This document shows, in pieces, positions 1 to 15,500 of a DNA stretch of 64,000 nt. The DNA is from Theristus sp. LFF4_11 (Eukaryota; Nematoda; Chromadorea; Monhysterida; Xyalidae). Each line of letters opens with the position of its first letter. The first letter of the stretch is position 1. The stretch covers positions 1 to 64,000 of the forward strand of contig JASANC010001002.1 of NCBI GenBank assembly GCA_030248135.1, in the 5' to 3' direction. A model generated the notes under the pieces. It did no database searches and was not told the origin of the DNA. It saw only the letters and a program-made list of their open reading frames with translations. A program made the position numbers and the translations under genes.

Positions 1-85
1 AGTAAAATAATTGTCTGATTGAAAAGGATCTGTCTTTTTCGAAATCTACAAAAGCGGGCGATCTGATTGATGTCAAACTCGCATC

Positions 86-1161
86 CACAGGAAAAACGAT
101 TTTTTTATGTCGTGAAATGCTGGCTTTAAATTTGCATGACCACGTGATCAAGTAGTCGTTTTAAGCAACATATTTTCCATTCAACATAAAGCGCGAGTTT
201 GTCGTTTTATGACTCATTTTAAGTTGCGACTTATAAAGTGCATGAAATTTGCATTAAATGCAACATTTCATGTTGCGCAGCTTTTATTATTGTCGTCTTT
301 ATCTGTTTAGGTTCTGTTCTTTAAAGTAGTTTTCATTGTTAAACTGCTTTTCATTGTCAAATACACACGCCAAGCATGTATGAGCCGTCGGTGTGCTGAT
401 CACCGACGGTTTTATTGGTGACACACGCGCACACACACATATACCAAGGATGTATGAGCCGTCGGTGTGCTGATCACCGACGGTTTTATTGGTGACACAC
501 GCGCGCACACACATATACCAAGCATGTATGAGCCGTCGGTGTGCTGATCACCGACGGTTTTATTGGTGACACACGCGCGCACACACATATACCAAGGATG
601 TATGAGCCGTCGGTGTGCTGATCACCGACGGTTTTATTGGTGACACACGCGCGCGCACACATATACCAAGCATGTATGAGCCGTCGGTGTGCTGATCACC
701 GACGGTTTTATTGGTGACACACGCGCGCACACACATATACCAAGCATGTATGAGCCGTCGGTGTGCTGATCACCGACGGTTTTATTGGTGACACACGCGC
801 GCGCACACATATACCAAGGATGTATGAGCCGTCGGTGTGCTGATCACCGACGGTTTTATTGGTGACACATGCACTCTTTTGCGCGTTGTATGCACATTAT
901 ATGCACATGAAATAACAACATGCGACTGCGTGTGAAGGGCGCGACCACACGCAGCATCACGCACGTCATCATGTTCTCATTAAAAGTTGCTGCTTATAAT
1001 TCGAAACTATGCTGCATGCGAACGCGCTGAGACAAAATACATGTCGTGGTTATGTTACGACCGCATGTCATTTTGTCGTGCTCATGTTACGACCGCATGT
1101 TGACATTAAACCGCAGATAATGTGAACATGCGAACGACATAAAATAATCGTTTTTCCTGTG
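86..1161. mobile_element. CACTA-like non-autonomous DNA transposon
   Basis: The 1,076-bp block starts CACAGGAAAAACGATT and ends with its reverse complement. The terminal inverted repeats match over about 28 bp with one mismatch. It interrupts a satellite unit exactly: flanking 'atc' (83-85 and 1162-1164) is duplicated, and intact units read 'gcatcgcttt' at the same place. A CAC- terminus and a 3-bp target duplication fit the CACTA/EnSpm group. There is no transposase, and the interior is mostly a 74-bp minisatellite. The superfamily call is inference; the boundaries are seen directly. Confidence 0.8.
365..871. repeat. 74-bp minisatellite with perfect hairpin, 7 copies
   Basis: 'gtatgagccgtcgg' recurs at 378, 452, 526, 600, 674, 748 and 822, a period of exactly 74 bp. 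Each unit holds the inverted repeat CCGTCGGTG / CACCGACGG around a 7-nt spacer (TGCTGAT), followed by an alternating CA/CG purine-pyrimidine stretch that could adopt Z-DNA. Copies are nearly identical, so the array is recent or homogenised. It lies wholly inside the CACTA-like element. Confidence 0.92.
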
Positions 1162-2935
1162 ATCGCTTTACACTTGTTTCAATAAATTTTCGCGTAAAAT
1201 ACAATAACCGTTTTTAAAAGAGGTGTATGCCCGCTACATCGATCAAAGAAAATGCAAAAAAGTGTGCGAACCAATAGGAATTTAACTCTAAACTAACCGT
1301 CTAGATCCACTGATTTTGAATAAGTTATTTGTTTTTTGATCGCACTGTTATTTTGCACCAAAATTGAATAAAATACTTGTTTTTAGCCCACTTTCTGCCC
1401 TCATAATGAAAACCAGCAAAAGTAACCAATAAATTTGATTTTGACGTTGATCGAACCGTCTAATCATCATACTCAAGTCAAATAAAATATTTGTCATTTG
1501 TATTGCCAAAAATGGGCTAAAATCAAGATTTTTGCCAGTTTTTGAGTAAGCTAAATGTTTGATCACAAAACAACTGCCTATTTTGAAATCTCCAAATACG
1601 GTCGGTTTGACTGATGTCAAGCTTGCACTGCTTAACACTTGGTTCAATTACAGTTTGGCGTCAGATATAAAAACCGTCTACAAAAGAGGTGTATGCCCGC
1701 TATATCGATTGAAGAAAATGCAAAAAAATGTGCGAACCAATAGGAATTTAACTCTAAACTAACCGTCTAGATCTACAGATTTTGAATATGTGTTTTGTTT
1801 CTTGATGGCACTGTTATTTTGCACCAAAATTAAATAAAATATCTGTTTTTAGCCCAGTTTCTACCCTCATAATGAAAACCAGCAATAGTAGCCAACCAAA
1901 TTGATTTTGACGTTGATCGAACCGTCTAGTCATCATACTCAAGTCGGTTGAAACATTTGTACTTTGTAATGCTCAAAAATGGGCTAAAACAAAGATTTTT
2001 GCCAGTTTTTTTAGTAAAATAAATGTTTGATTGAAAAGGATCTGTCTTTTTCAAAATCTGCAAAAGCGGGCAGTCTGATTGATGTCAAACTTGCATCGCT
2101 TTGCACCTGTTTCAATAAATTTTCAAGTAAAAGACAAAATTCGTTTTTAAAAGAGGTGTATGCCCGCAACATCGATTAAACAAAATGCAAAAAAAAATGT
2201 GCGAACCAATAGGAATTTAACTCTAAACTTACCGTCTAGATCCACAGATTTTGAATATGTTTTTTGTTTCTTGATCGCACTGTTATTTTGCACCAAATTT
2301 AAATACAATATTTGTTTTTAGCCCACTTTCTGCCCTCATAATGAAAACCAGCAATAGTACCCAACCAAATTGATTTTGACGTTGATCAAACTGTCTAGTC
2401 ATCATACTAAAGTCGGTTGAGACATTTGTACTTTGTAATGCTCAAAAATGGGCTAAAACCAAGATTTTTGCCAGTTTTTTAGTAAAATAAATGTCTGATT
2501 GAAAAGGATCTGTCTTTTTCAAAATCTACAAAAGCGGGCGATCTGATTGATGTCAAACTCGCATCGCTTTACACCTGTTTCAATAAATTTTCAAGTAAAA
2601 GACAAAATCCGCTTTAAAAGAGGTGTATGCTCACAACATCGACCAAAGAAAATGCAAAAAAATGTGCGAACCAATAGGAATTTAACTCTAAACTAACCGT
2701 CTAGATCCACTGAGTTTGAATATGTTATTTGTTTTTTGATCGCACTTTTGTTTTGCACCAAAATTAAATAAAATACTTGTTTTTAGCCCACTTTCTGCCC
2801 TCATAATGAAAACCAGCAATAGTACCCAACCAAATTGATTTTGACGTTGATCAAACTGTCTAGTCATCATACTCAAGTCGGATGGGACATTTGTACTTTG
2901 TAATGCTCAAAAATGGGCTAAAACCAAGATTTTTG

Positions 2936-3484
2936 GGCGCTCTTTACTAATGCGTGGCCCAAGACAAAATGAATGGCCCATCGCAAAATAAATGGCCCTA
3001 CACAAAATAAGTGGCCCAACACAAAATGAATGGCCCAACGAATTGTATACATTCTTAAAAGTGATTTTTGATCTGAGGTTGCTTGCAATGAGTCGTTGTA
3101 GGTTCCTAATCCAAAGCCAAGCCTTTTGGATAAGGTGAAAAATGTTGCTTGCAATGAGTCGTTAGGTTCCTAAACCTAATCCTAAGCCAAGCCTTTTTTA
3201 TAAGGTAAAAATGATTTTCATTTCACCTTATCAAAAAGGCTTGGCTTAGGTTTAAGATTAGGAACCTACAATGACTCATTGCAAGCAACATTTTCACCTT
3301 AACCAAAAGGCTTCGCTTAGGATTAGGATTAGGTTTACGATTAGGAACCTACTAATTTTGCGATGGGCCACTCATTTTCCGATGGGCCATTCATTTTGCG
3401 ATCCCGCGATGGGCCATTCATTTTGCGATGGGCCATTCATTTTGCGACGGGCCATTCATTTTGCGTTGGGCCACGTAAAAGTTT
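2936..3484. repeat. Foldback element with tandem subrepeats in its arms
   Basis: Two arms face each other around about 3214. The outer parts hold 4-6 copies of a ~20-bp motif based on 'gatgggccattcattttgc', in opposite orientation on the two sides. The inner parts share 'aaggcttggcttagg...attaggaacc'. The satellite on either side does not rejoin to one complete unit, so the insertion came with a deletion. A related fragment lies at 28159-28300. Confidence 0.75.
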
Positions 3485-4703
3485 GTTTAAATTTAAATAC
3501 AATATTTGTTTTTAGCCCACTTTCTGCCCTCATAATGAAAATCAGCAATAGTAGCCAACCAAATTGATTTTGACGTTGATAGAACCGTCTAGTTATTATA
3601 CTCAAGTCGGTTGGAACGTTTGTACTTTGTAATGCTCAAAAAACCAAGATTTTTGCCAGTTTTTTTGGTAAAATAAATGTCTGAATAAAAAGGAATTGGC
3701 TTTTTCAAAATCTACAAAAGCGGGCGACTAGATTGATGTCAAACTCGCATCACTTTACACTTGTTTCAACAAATTTTCGCGTAAAATACAAAAACCGTTT
3801 TAAAAGAGGTGTATGCCCGCTACATCGATCAAAGAAAATGCAAAAAAGTGTGCGAATCAATAGGAATTTAACTCTAAACTAACCGTCTAGATTCACCGAT
3901 TTTGAATATATTATTTGTTTTTTGATCGCATTGTTATTTTGCACCAAAGTTAAATAAAACACTTGTTTTTAGCCCACTTTCTGGCCTCATAATGAAAACC
4001 AGCAAATAGTAGCCAACCAAATTGATTTTGACGTTGATCAAACTGTCTAGTCACTCAAGTTGGTTGGGACATTTGTACTTTGTATTGCTCAAAAATGGGC
4101 TAAAACCAAGCTTTTTGCCAGTTTTTTTAGTAAAATAAATGTCTGATTGAAAAGGATCTGTCTTTTTCGAAATCTACAAAAGCGGGCAATCTGATTGATG
4201 TCAAACTCGCATCGCTTTACACCTGTTTCAAAGAATTTTCAAGCAAAAGACAAAATCCGTTTTTAAAAGAGGTGTATGCTCACAACATCGACTAAAGAAA
4301 ATGCAAAAAATGTGCGAACCAAAAGGAATTTAACTCTAAACTAACCGTCTAGATCCACTGATTTTGAATATGTTATTTGTTTTTTGATCGCACTGTTATT
4401 TTGCATCAAAATTAAATAAAATACTTGTTTTTAGCCAACCCACTTTCTGCCCTCATAATGAAAACCAGCAAAAGTAACCAATCAATTTGATTTTGACGTT
4501 GATCGAACCGTCTAGTGGATTGAATTGAGTGACTGTTTCTGTTTGCATGCGTGTGGTCGTGTGAGGAGATCGATTGTCTGCCATTATTATTTTGTTCGAT
4601 CGATCCAATCGGAACGGAACTTGCCAGTGTGTCGCTCGCTGCAGCGTGCACTCCTCATACTCCATCGCACCGGCACCAGTGTAGCGGCCGTGCAGCTGCA
4701 GCA

Positions 4704-7580
4704 ATGTCAGTGCCACGCGGTGGCGCGTGTCGTGCGTCGTCCAGTCAATCCTTGAACGTCAGCGCCGCCAGCGGCAGCAATGAGCCCGGCGCAAGCTCGT
4801 CGTCGTCGCACGTCAGCAAACTGTCGAGCAGTTGCACGACGAAACTCGAGCCGCTTCAGTTGAGTCAACGATGGAAAGTGGAGAACTTTGCGACCGCCAT
4901 GAAACTCTCGCGGCCGGGCGTCTGTCTACGGAGTCAAGTGTTCAAGGATCCGTCGTTCACTGACGCGTGCTGGCAGCTCTGCTTGTATCCCGGTGGCAAA
5001 CGCGACGAAAACATCAACAACGTCTCGTTGTTCTTGAAAATGTCCGCAACGACGCCTTCGAAAGAGGTACACTTGCAGGGGTCGAGCCCGATTTTTGGCG
5101 AATCCGAGGGGGGGGGTCCGCCCAAATTTGGGGGGGGGTCGACTTGGTTGGGGGGGGGGCTCCCGAGCGAGACCGAAAATTCTAGGGGGGGGGGGGTCCG
5201 AGCGAGACCGAAAATTCTAGGGGGGGGGGGGTCGGACCAAAATTTTTTCTTGACGATGACATTGTCTGGACAAAAAATGGCTAGTAGGGGTCGATTTGGT
5301 TTGGGGGGGGGGGGTGAGTTCCCGAGCGAGACCGAAAATTCTAGGGGGGGGGAGGTCGGACCAAAAGTTGTTGAATAAAAGTGCTAGAAACCACAGCATC
5401 CAGTCAAGGCCTCTCTCTAGTCTCTGGTCATACATTTTGCTTTCATTTTCGTTCGGGTCGGGACATCTGAAAGCTACACCAACGAGACACGCTGCACGGG
5501 TGAGACTTGATATTGAAGTACAGTATTGAAAACATTGACGTACAAAGTGGTAAATGTATAACAAAGTGGTACGTATACAAAAAAAACATACAATATATAT
5601 TGAGATACAAACATGCATATAATATAGATACCTACAAATGAGAGAAATATAGAGATATACAAGAGAAAATGTCTCCATCGAAAGTCAAAATCAAAGGGGG
5701 GGTGGTCAGGGTCAGACGGTCAGAATTTGGTAGGGGGGGGGGGTTTGGAAGGTCGAAATCTGGGAGGGGGGTCTGGCCCCCCCAAATTCGAGAGGGGGGG
5801 GGGTATTTTGACCAAAATTTGGGGGGGGGTGTCGACTTGGTTGCCCCCCCACCCCCCCCCCCCATCTCGACCCCTGTACACTTGTGAGATGTGTTTTGTT
5901 TTTCTAAGATGTGTCTGCTGACGGTTGTTTTTCCGCGAAATTATTATCACTAAACGACTTTGATCACCCCAGGTGTTGCTAAAAGCGGAATACCGTTTCT
6001 ACTTTCTGGATGACAATGACGAGCCGAAGTTCGAGAACGTCAATATTGGCGACTTTCATGCGAAACCGCCGAAAGGGGGCCATTCGTGGGGGCTGCGCAA
6101 CATTCCACGTCAGAAAGTGTACAACGCGCTACGCAACGATAACTCGCTGCTTATTCTCTGCCAGATTGAGCTGATGACTGATCCGAACAAGGTTTGCTCA
6201 AATTTGCGCCGCTCGTTTAAGGGAACGGCAGTTTCATTCAACGCGTCCACAATCCGCTCCGCATGACCCACCCCACACCGATTATAGTTTCCATTTCCAA
6301 CCTAGCAATCTTGGTTGCGTGACTTGCGTCGCCGTTTATTGCAAAAAGCGTTAAGTATTGCATAAGCAGCGATGTTTTTCATCATAAAAGAAACTATAAA
6401 TGGTGATGTTACGCGAGTTTCAGGCACGCTGCGTCGCCGAGCGTCTCACTGCGAGCGCGGTGTCGCCGACAGACATGGTGCAGCTGCCACGCTCGTTTGT
6501 TGACGCGTTTGCTCGTCTGCTCGACGAAGGCATGCTAGCTGACTGTGTGCTCACGGTCGCCAAGTGCAATCGCAAGTTTCAGGTTGCTCTTTTCATTTCT
6601 CTGCTTTGTGCTGTCAAACGTTTCACTGCGTTTGCAATGCATTTACAAGATCGTGAGCATTTCGTTCGATGCAGGTGCACAAAGCAGTGCTGGCCAGTCG
6701 ATCGGAAGTGTTCCGTGCGATGTTCGCGCACAGCAGCTGCATCGAGGCGTCCGAAAGTAAAGTGCTCATCGAGGATTACACTGCCGATGCGGTGCAACAG
6801 TTCTTGGCCTATATGTACACTGGTGTGTTCTTTGACGCTGTCTGTTTTTACTGGCGGTGGGTACACCGTCGTGTGCGGTGTTATTGTTCATTGCCGCCAC
6901 TGCGCAAAGTTGTTGCACCGAACCGGGCTGTATGTGAATGATATTTGTTCGACCACCTTCAGAACGCGAAGGCTCGCGCGGCGCTGGTGCAGTGCAGCCC
7001 ACCGTTGTGTCAAGTGTCACTACAGTCCAACATATCCAACTGGCTAATTGGTTGATGCGTGCATTCTGTGCATGAATTGCTATGGAAGCGCAGTTTGGTT
7101 TGCACCAGAATGCATGCATCACGTGACCGCCAACCAATCAGCTAGTTGCACATGTTATTGAGTTAGACTGTAGCTGGCCAAGAAAACCAGCTGTTTTGCG
7201 GTCACCATGCAAGCGGGTGTGTGTGCTTTGCAGGCAGTCTAACGGGCGACGAAAGCGACTTGACGGAGCTGCTCGGTCTGGCCGAGAAGTACGCGTTGCT
7301 CGACCTGAAGTCCGCGTGCCAGGACCGTCTCGTGGCGCAACTGTCTACCGAGAACGTGTGGCACCTGCTGGCGCACGCCGACCTGTACAACGCGGGCACG
7401 CTGCGTGCGGTGGCGATCGACTACATCAAGCAGCATCGCAAGGATCTCCTGTTGTCGGACGAATGGACGCAGCTGAAGAGTCACAAGCCGCATCTCGCCA
7501 GCGACGTCCTCGAGCAAATGGTGCATCTCGACGTCAGTGCTCGTGCCGCTGATCAGCCGCCCACGAAACGCCGCCGCTGA
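4704..7580 (+). CDS. MATH-BTB (BATH/SPOP-type) CUL3 substrate adaptor
   Basis: Five exons join in frame: 4704-5066, 5973-6191, 6424-6582, 6675-6822 and 7234-7580, giving 411 residues. A Ser-rich N-terminus (1-50) leads into a MATH domain (about 53-195, with LSQRWKVENF and YRFYFLDDNDEP), then a BTB domain (about 213-298, with VHKAVLASRSEVFRAMF), then a BACK-like segment with EKYALLDLKSACQ, and a basic end (TKRRR). This is the architecture of SPOP, MEL-26 and the nematode BATH proteins: MATH binds substrate and BTB binds cullin-3 for ubiquitination. It looks closest to BATH-42 from memory, so no symbol is given. The chosen ATG is the first in frame after a Ser/Cys-rich upstream stretch. Intron 1 carries a poly-G hAT element and intron 4 a palindromic MITE. 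Family assignment is firm; the ortholog is not. Confidence 0.9.
5076..5876. mobile_element. Poly-G-rich hAT element in MATH-BTB intron 1
   Basis: This 801-bp element starts CAGGGGTCGAG and ends CTCGACCCCTG, an 11-bp perfect terminal inverted repeat. It is flanked by the 8-bp duplication 'tacacttg' (5068-5075 and 5877-5884). An 8-bp TSD with CAGGGG termini is typical of hAT. The interior has about ten runs of 7-13 G on the coding strand, and a repeated 'cgagaccgaaaattcta'. The left duplication begins at position +2 of the 5' splice site. No transposase is present. Confidence 0.9.
7020..7173. mobile_element. Palindromic MITE (family M) in MATH-BTB intron 4
   Basis: The ends read CTACAGTC and GACTGTAG, and the arms share 'caactggctaattggtt' and 'aaccaatcagctagttg'. 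Related copies lie at 46388-46522 and 46579-47555. No clear target duplication was found, so the superfamily is left open. Confidence 0.7.
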
Positions 7581-9012
7581 CACACGCCGTGCTGATGCTT
7601 CGCTTCACGCTCACTCACTGATGCTGCAGTTGCTTTCGAGTCCTCTTTCTGACACTGTGTTGCAGTGTTTGTAGTTTTTGTTTACTTTTTGTTATTATGA
7701 AATTTTTTCGTTTTTTTGTTAGCCTTATTGGCGCCGTCATTGCGGCCGCTTGTGCTTGAGCTGTGCTGAGAAACGGGAGCTGAGTTCAGCTCTGATGCCA
7801 ATTTGCGGGTTGCCGCATTCGAACAGTAGCCAGGTCGCAGGCGCCCTGTTTTGCTTGATGTCTGCACATTTTTGAAAACATCATTTTTTGGCACATCAAC
7901 TATTTTTTGTAGATAGGGTTTTATGAAACGCTTTTTTATTCAGTGAATTTTTGCTGTGTTCATCAAATTGCAAATCGTGATTCATTTGCCAATTTGCTAA
8001 CACAGTGGATTCTGATTTTATGGTGTTTTGGTAAACCTTTGAATCAAGGTTTGATTTTACGAATTTTTCAATTTACTGTGTATTGCATAGATAATGTGTT
8101 TTTCGGTGTGTTTTTCAGTTCTAATGTGTTTGATTGCACATTGTTTTTGCATACCATACTAGATACTAATATTGCGGTTGTATTATTGAACGATTGTGTT
8201 GTTCTGTTCTTTTTATACGACATCAATGTGTGGGTGTTTTTAATTTCTTGGCAGTGTGTAGAAGTCGAAAATGTCTGTGCTACCAATTTATTCAAGAACA
8301 TTTTATGCGAATATGTGATAGAAAAGATAGCACGCGAGTCCGTCCTGTTCATAAACTACCATGTTGTATAATATTGATCGCGATCGGGAAGGTAATTCAC
8401 AAGTTTTATTATTCGTGATTGCGCGATTTTGTGTGCTCAATATTACACTGATAGGCTGATCTGCCTACAAAAATGAGTGAGGCAATTCAATTTTTTTGTG
8501 CACAAACACAGCGAAACGAATTTTTTGTTTACCCCCGAATTACATTGCATCGGGAACAACTAGCCAAGTTGCAATTAGCATTTGAATGTTCAATAGTGGT
8601 TCCGCCCTCTTTAAATTGAATTCTTATCTAATACTTGTTTAAAAACAATTTTTTAAATTTATTTTTGAATTTGTACACTCAAAAATCAGTGGCAGCCGTG
8701 CAGATCCAAAAATTTATACTTCGTTGAAAAGAATGATGAAAAAGAAAAAAGTGTGCTTAAGGTGTGAGAGTTGTGGGCTTCTTTCTTGTGATTTTGCGTT
8801 CTGTGGACGTTTTCATTAATAATAAAATCTTGGATTTTGCAATTAGCCTTCCTGTTTTTCCAGCAACAAGCGGTGGAACAACCTCTGACACGTTTGTGTC
8901 ACGCGACATGAATTCTGAAATGTTGTGCAAAAGACGATTGGGATGGGATTTCTTAACTTTTTGTTGAATTTATGAAAGGCTTCAGGTTTCTTGATTCATT
9001 TACGCTGTGAAC
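7581..9012. other. Intergenic stretch, 3' UTR plus upstream of RIOK2
   Basis: This AT-rich sequence lies between the MATH-BTB stop and the RIOK2 start. No exon-like frame with splice sites or homology was recognised on either strand. 'cttcag' at 8981-8986, shortly before the RIOK2 ATG, could be a splice acceptor for an untranslated or spliced leader, but this is weak. Confidence 0.5.
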
Positions 9013-12496
<3,484 letters not shown>

Positions 12497-12569
12497 ACAC
12501 CGTCCACTGGCAACATTATTGCTTTTTTGAAGCTCGTTGTTGTTTTGTTATGATATGTTATTGTTTCGA

Positions 12570-12575
12570 AATAAA
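12570..12575 (+). promoter_or_regulatory. Poly(A) signal AATAAA of RIOK2
   Basis: A canonical AATAAA lies 74 bp past the RIOK2 stop codon and is the first one downstream. Confidence 0.7.
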
Positions 12576-15500
12576 AGTCTGTCCATATTCCTTGTTCCAA
12601 AATGATATAAGACTTACAATGGTCGTCAAACACATAGTGTGAGGTCAAGTGTTCTAACTTGCTTTCAACGCATTTCCTTTGCCATCGATTTGACTCAGCG
12701 CATTACCGTGCATGTTTTCACCAAAAACTTGAAAAGCAGTTTCGCTCGACAACAGTATACGGAAAGGTCGAAGTGTGAAGCGGACAAGCGTTTGACGTTG
12801 CCAGTATCAAACGTGATCAGCAAGCTAATGCTTACAGTAAATAAATACAATTTGTAAAACGCGTTGCAGCGCAGGCAGATACAACGCCGGAATGATTGTA
12901 CGCGTTTAGCAGGTTAGTCAAGCTCGATGCCGTGACGAAGTATGGAGATGACCAATCCAGAATGAATAACAATCGACACGCTTCACTGCGCTCGCTACAT
13001 TGATACGCTGAAATTTCGGCAAAAAAAAATCTAAACTGCTTCATTCCAGCGCTTTTCGATTTGCAAATAACACCAATAACGTTGCTGTTGTTGTTGGTTG
13101 GTTTTCGATGTAAGTGAATTCACTGAAATTGTAACTGGATCAACTATACACACCACAACCTTGTGTTTCTAACAACTCGACCCATATAAGGCTTGGACTT
13201 GCGTATTTTGTCTGAACAATGGTCTCAACACCGTTGTTTTTTGTTTATGAGTTTATGTAGTGAAAAAAATGGGCGTGAATGTTGTGTTTTTTTGATAAAA
13301 CAGTAATAATCGCTTGGCAATACAGCACAGCGTCGTTTCTGTGACCGTCACAGTATCGCCATCATTTTCACGCAAAATATTGCAGAATAAAAAATTCTTC
13401 GGTTGTTATCGTTTTTCGCACATGTGTGTACAATTTTTTTGTTCAACGTGCATTTTTCCTCGCTTTTTACGTTGAACTTTACCTAAAAAATAAAGTGCAT
13501 AAAAAAACAAACCGAACCATGATGGCATTGGTGTTTGCTCAGTCTCTGGTTTCAATCGCGTGAGTACCGATTGTGGATATCCTGCTCCATGCCACCCAGT
13601 CACCCACCAAAGTGCTCCCCAACATATGGGGCATACTTCACCAAATACTGCTGAAAATGTCTTATTCTAGCTTTCGATAGCGTTACGTTTTCCAGTGTTT
13701 TTCTCGATAAAGTTTTTTTATCGCTTCTTTGGATTCGGCTTTGTCTCATGAGAGAGAGGATGTCATCGTGCAGTATGCATGCACATTGCGTGCTCAACGC
13801 GCGTCACAACGCCAATGTGTTCCAATGTCGATGTCAATTTGATTTGTATTGCTTTTCTCATGGAAAACGTGTGTTTTTGCATCAATTACATTGTTTCGTG
13901 TGGATGGTTGTGTTGGATGAAGACGGCCCACTTTGGAAAGCGCGTGGTTATCACTACAGTAAAACGCTGCACAGACATTGCTTCTAGTGGAGGAACTGCT
14001 TTTCTCTGTTTTCGGCATGTCTTCCAACGTTGAAATCATAACAATGCTGACATGCTAGCTGCAGGACCACGTTTGAGCACATTTTGTATGTGTGACCATT
14101 CAACCCATACTGATTGCAGTTCCAGCGGTTCATTTGAGCTGACATTCGCTGAAAAAAGCAGTCGACTTTTCAACAAAATCAGCTGTTCGTACGCTCTTAT
14201 GCCTACCCGACAAGAAGTCTGTGGTTATGACTGTAGAAATGTCATTCATAAACCAAGTGTCAGTGTTCAAAGAAAACTGTGACGAATAACTTCGACAACT
14301 TTTACAAGCGATACGACCACCACGAAACCACCAACCACCACCTAACAAACTTATCGGCAAGTCACTGTTGGAGATTTGACATTCGATTCGCGTACCCATC
14401 CATGTTGCTAAAAGTGCTTGCGCTGTACATTAGTAAGCACACTGATTCCATTCTGCCTGCTTATCACCTAGTCAAGTGATTGGCGGCACACTCCTGTAAA
14501 ATCACCTGATTTTTTACAATATCTTCACTTTGAAAAAAAATCACTAAAATTGGAGAGTGGAACAGAGGTCACGTAGATTCCGAAAATGTTATTTTCGCAT
14601 CACCTTAAAAAATGTTGATAAGACCACCCAGCTATTTTGGATGCGATTCACAGTACAATGTGATTGCATTCATTTTTACGTTTTTTTTCAAAAAAGTGCA
14701 TTTTATTGACAAAAAAGTAGCTGATGAGCTTTTATGCTTCTCAAACATGTGCTTTGATCTACATGACGGTCTTTATTTAAAGAACTTGTTGCTGATTTTA
14801 TACTGCATCGTATTTATTTGAGTTTTATTGCTTTGTTTGCCTGTGCAAAACGAATTTACTAAAATGGAAAGAGACACGTGTGTAATTTTCTGCTATTTGT
14901 TTCGTTTTTTTTGAATTCCCAGTGTATTTCTTTTTGAACTACCAGGGTCAAAATCAAAATGAGTATTTGTTCAACCGTGTGCATTTATAATTTTGCACAT
15001 GTGAACAAAGTATCCATTTCCATTAGCACCACAAAAGTCTGAACGAATTTTGTGATACCGGTTTGTAACGAACTGTTGTTCAGCGTATATGTCGCACGTC
15101 TGTGCAGCGGACGTTCTCACGAAGGGCAACACGTTTGCTTAGTTTGCTCTGTTTTTGTGTTTGATAATGATGGGTGCAAACTTTTGATTGACACCTTGGA
15201 AATAAAAAACGCGAGGTTACTTTTCTGTCTGTTTGAAAAAAAACTTACTGATTTTACGGAATGTAAACAGAAAGTGAAAAACGAAAGCACGTGCCGATGT
15301 AGACCGCTGTGTCGATGACTGGATGGGTTGGTGTTGGTCACCGAGTGCTGATGCTGATGATCGTCATTTAAACATGCCAGTTAACATTCACGGTGCAAGG
15401 AGCGCACGAAATTTAAATGAAAAAAAGAGTTTTAGAAGGCCTTGTGTATCAAATTGATCGTGTTTTTTATTGATTACTTTGTTCATGCTATTCTGTTTGT

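Larger units (their letters stand above)
1..4511. repeat. ~467-bp tandem satellite array (interrupted)
   Basis: A unit of about 467 bp recurs in tandem. The landmark 'agaggtgtatgc' lies near 1220, 1686, 2153, 2620, 3806 and 4269, giving spacings of about 466, 467, 467, 1186 and 463. The long interval holds the foldback repeat at 2936-3484. Position 86 begins a separate insertion (86-1161). Units are diverged by scattered substitutions and short indels. The array stops at about 4511, some 190 bp before the start codon of the MATH-BTB gene, so it forms that gene's upstream flank. No coding function is visible; short open frames repeat only because the unit repeats. Confidence 0.9.

Noticed and set aside
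365..871. CRISPR-like array (regular repeats with palindromes)
   Set aside because: The whole 74-bp unit repeats; there are no unique spacers, and the context is a eukaryotic transposon.
1348..1647. Open frames repeated through the satellite
   Set aside because: They recur only with the 467-bp unit and break in other copies.
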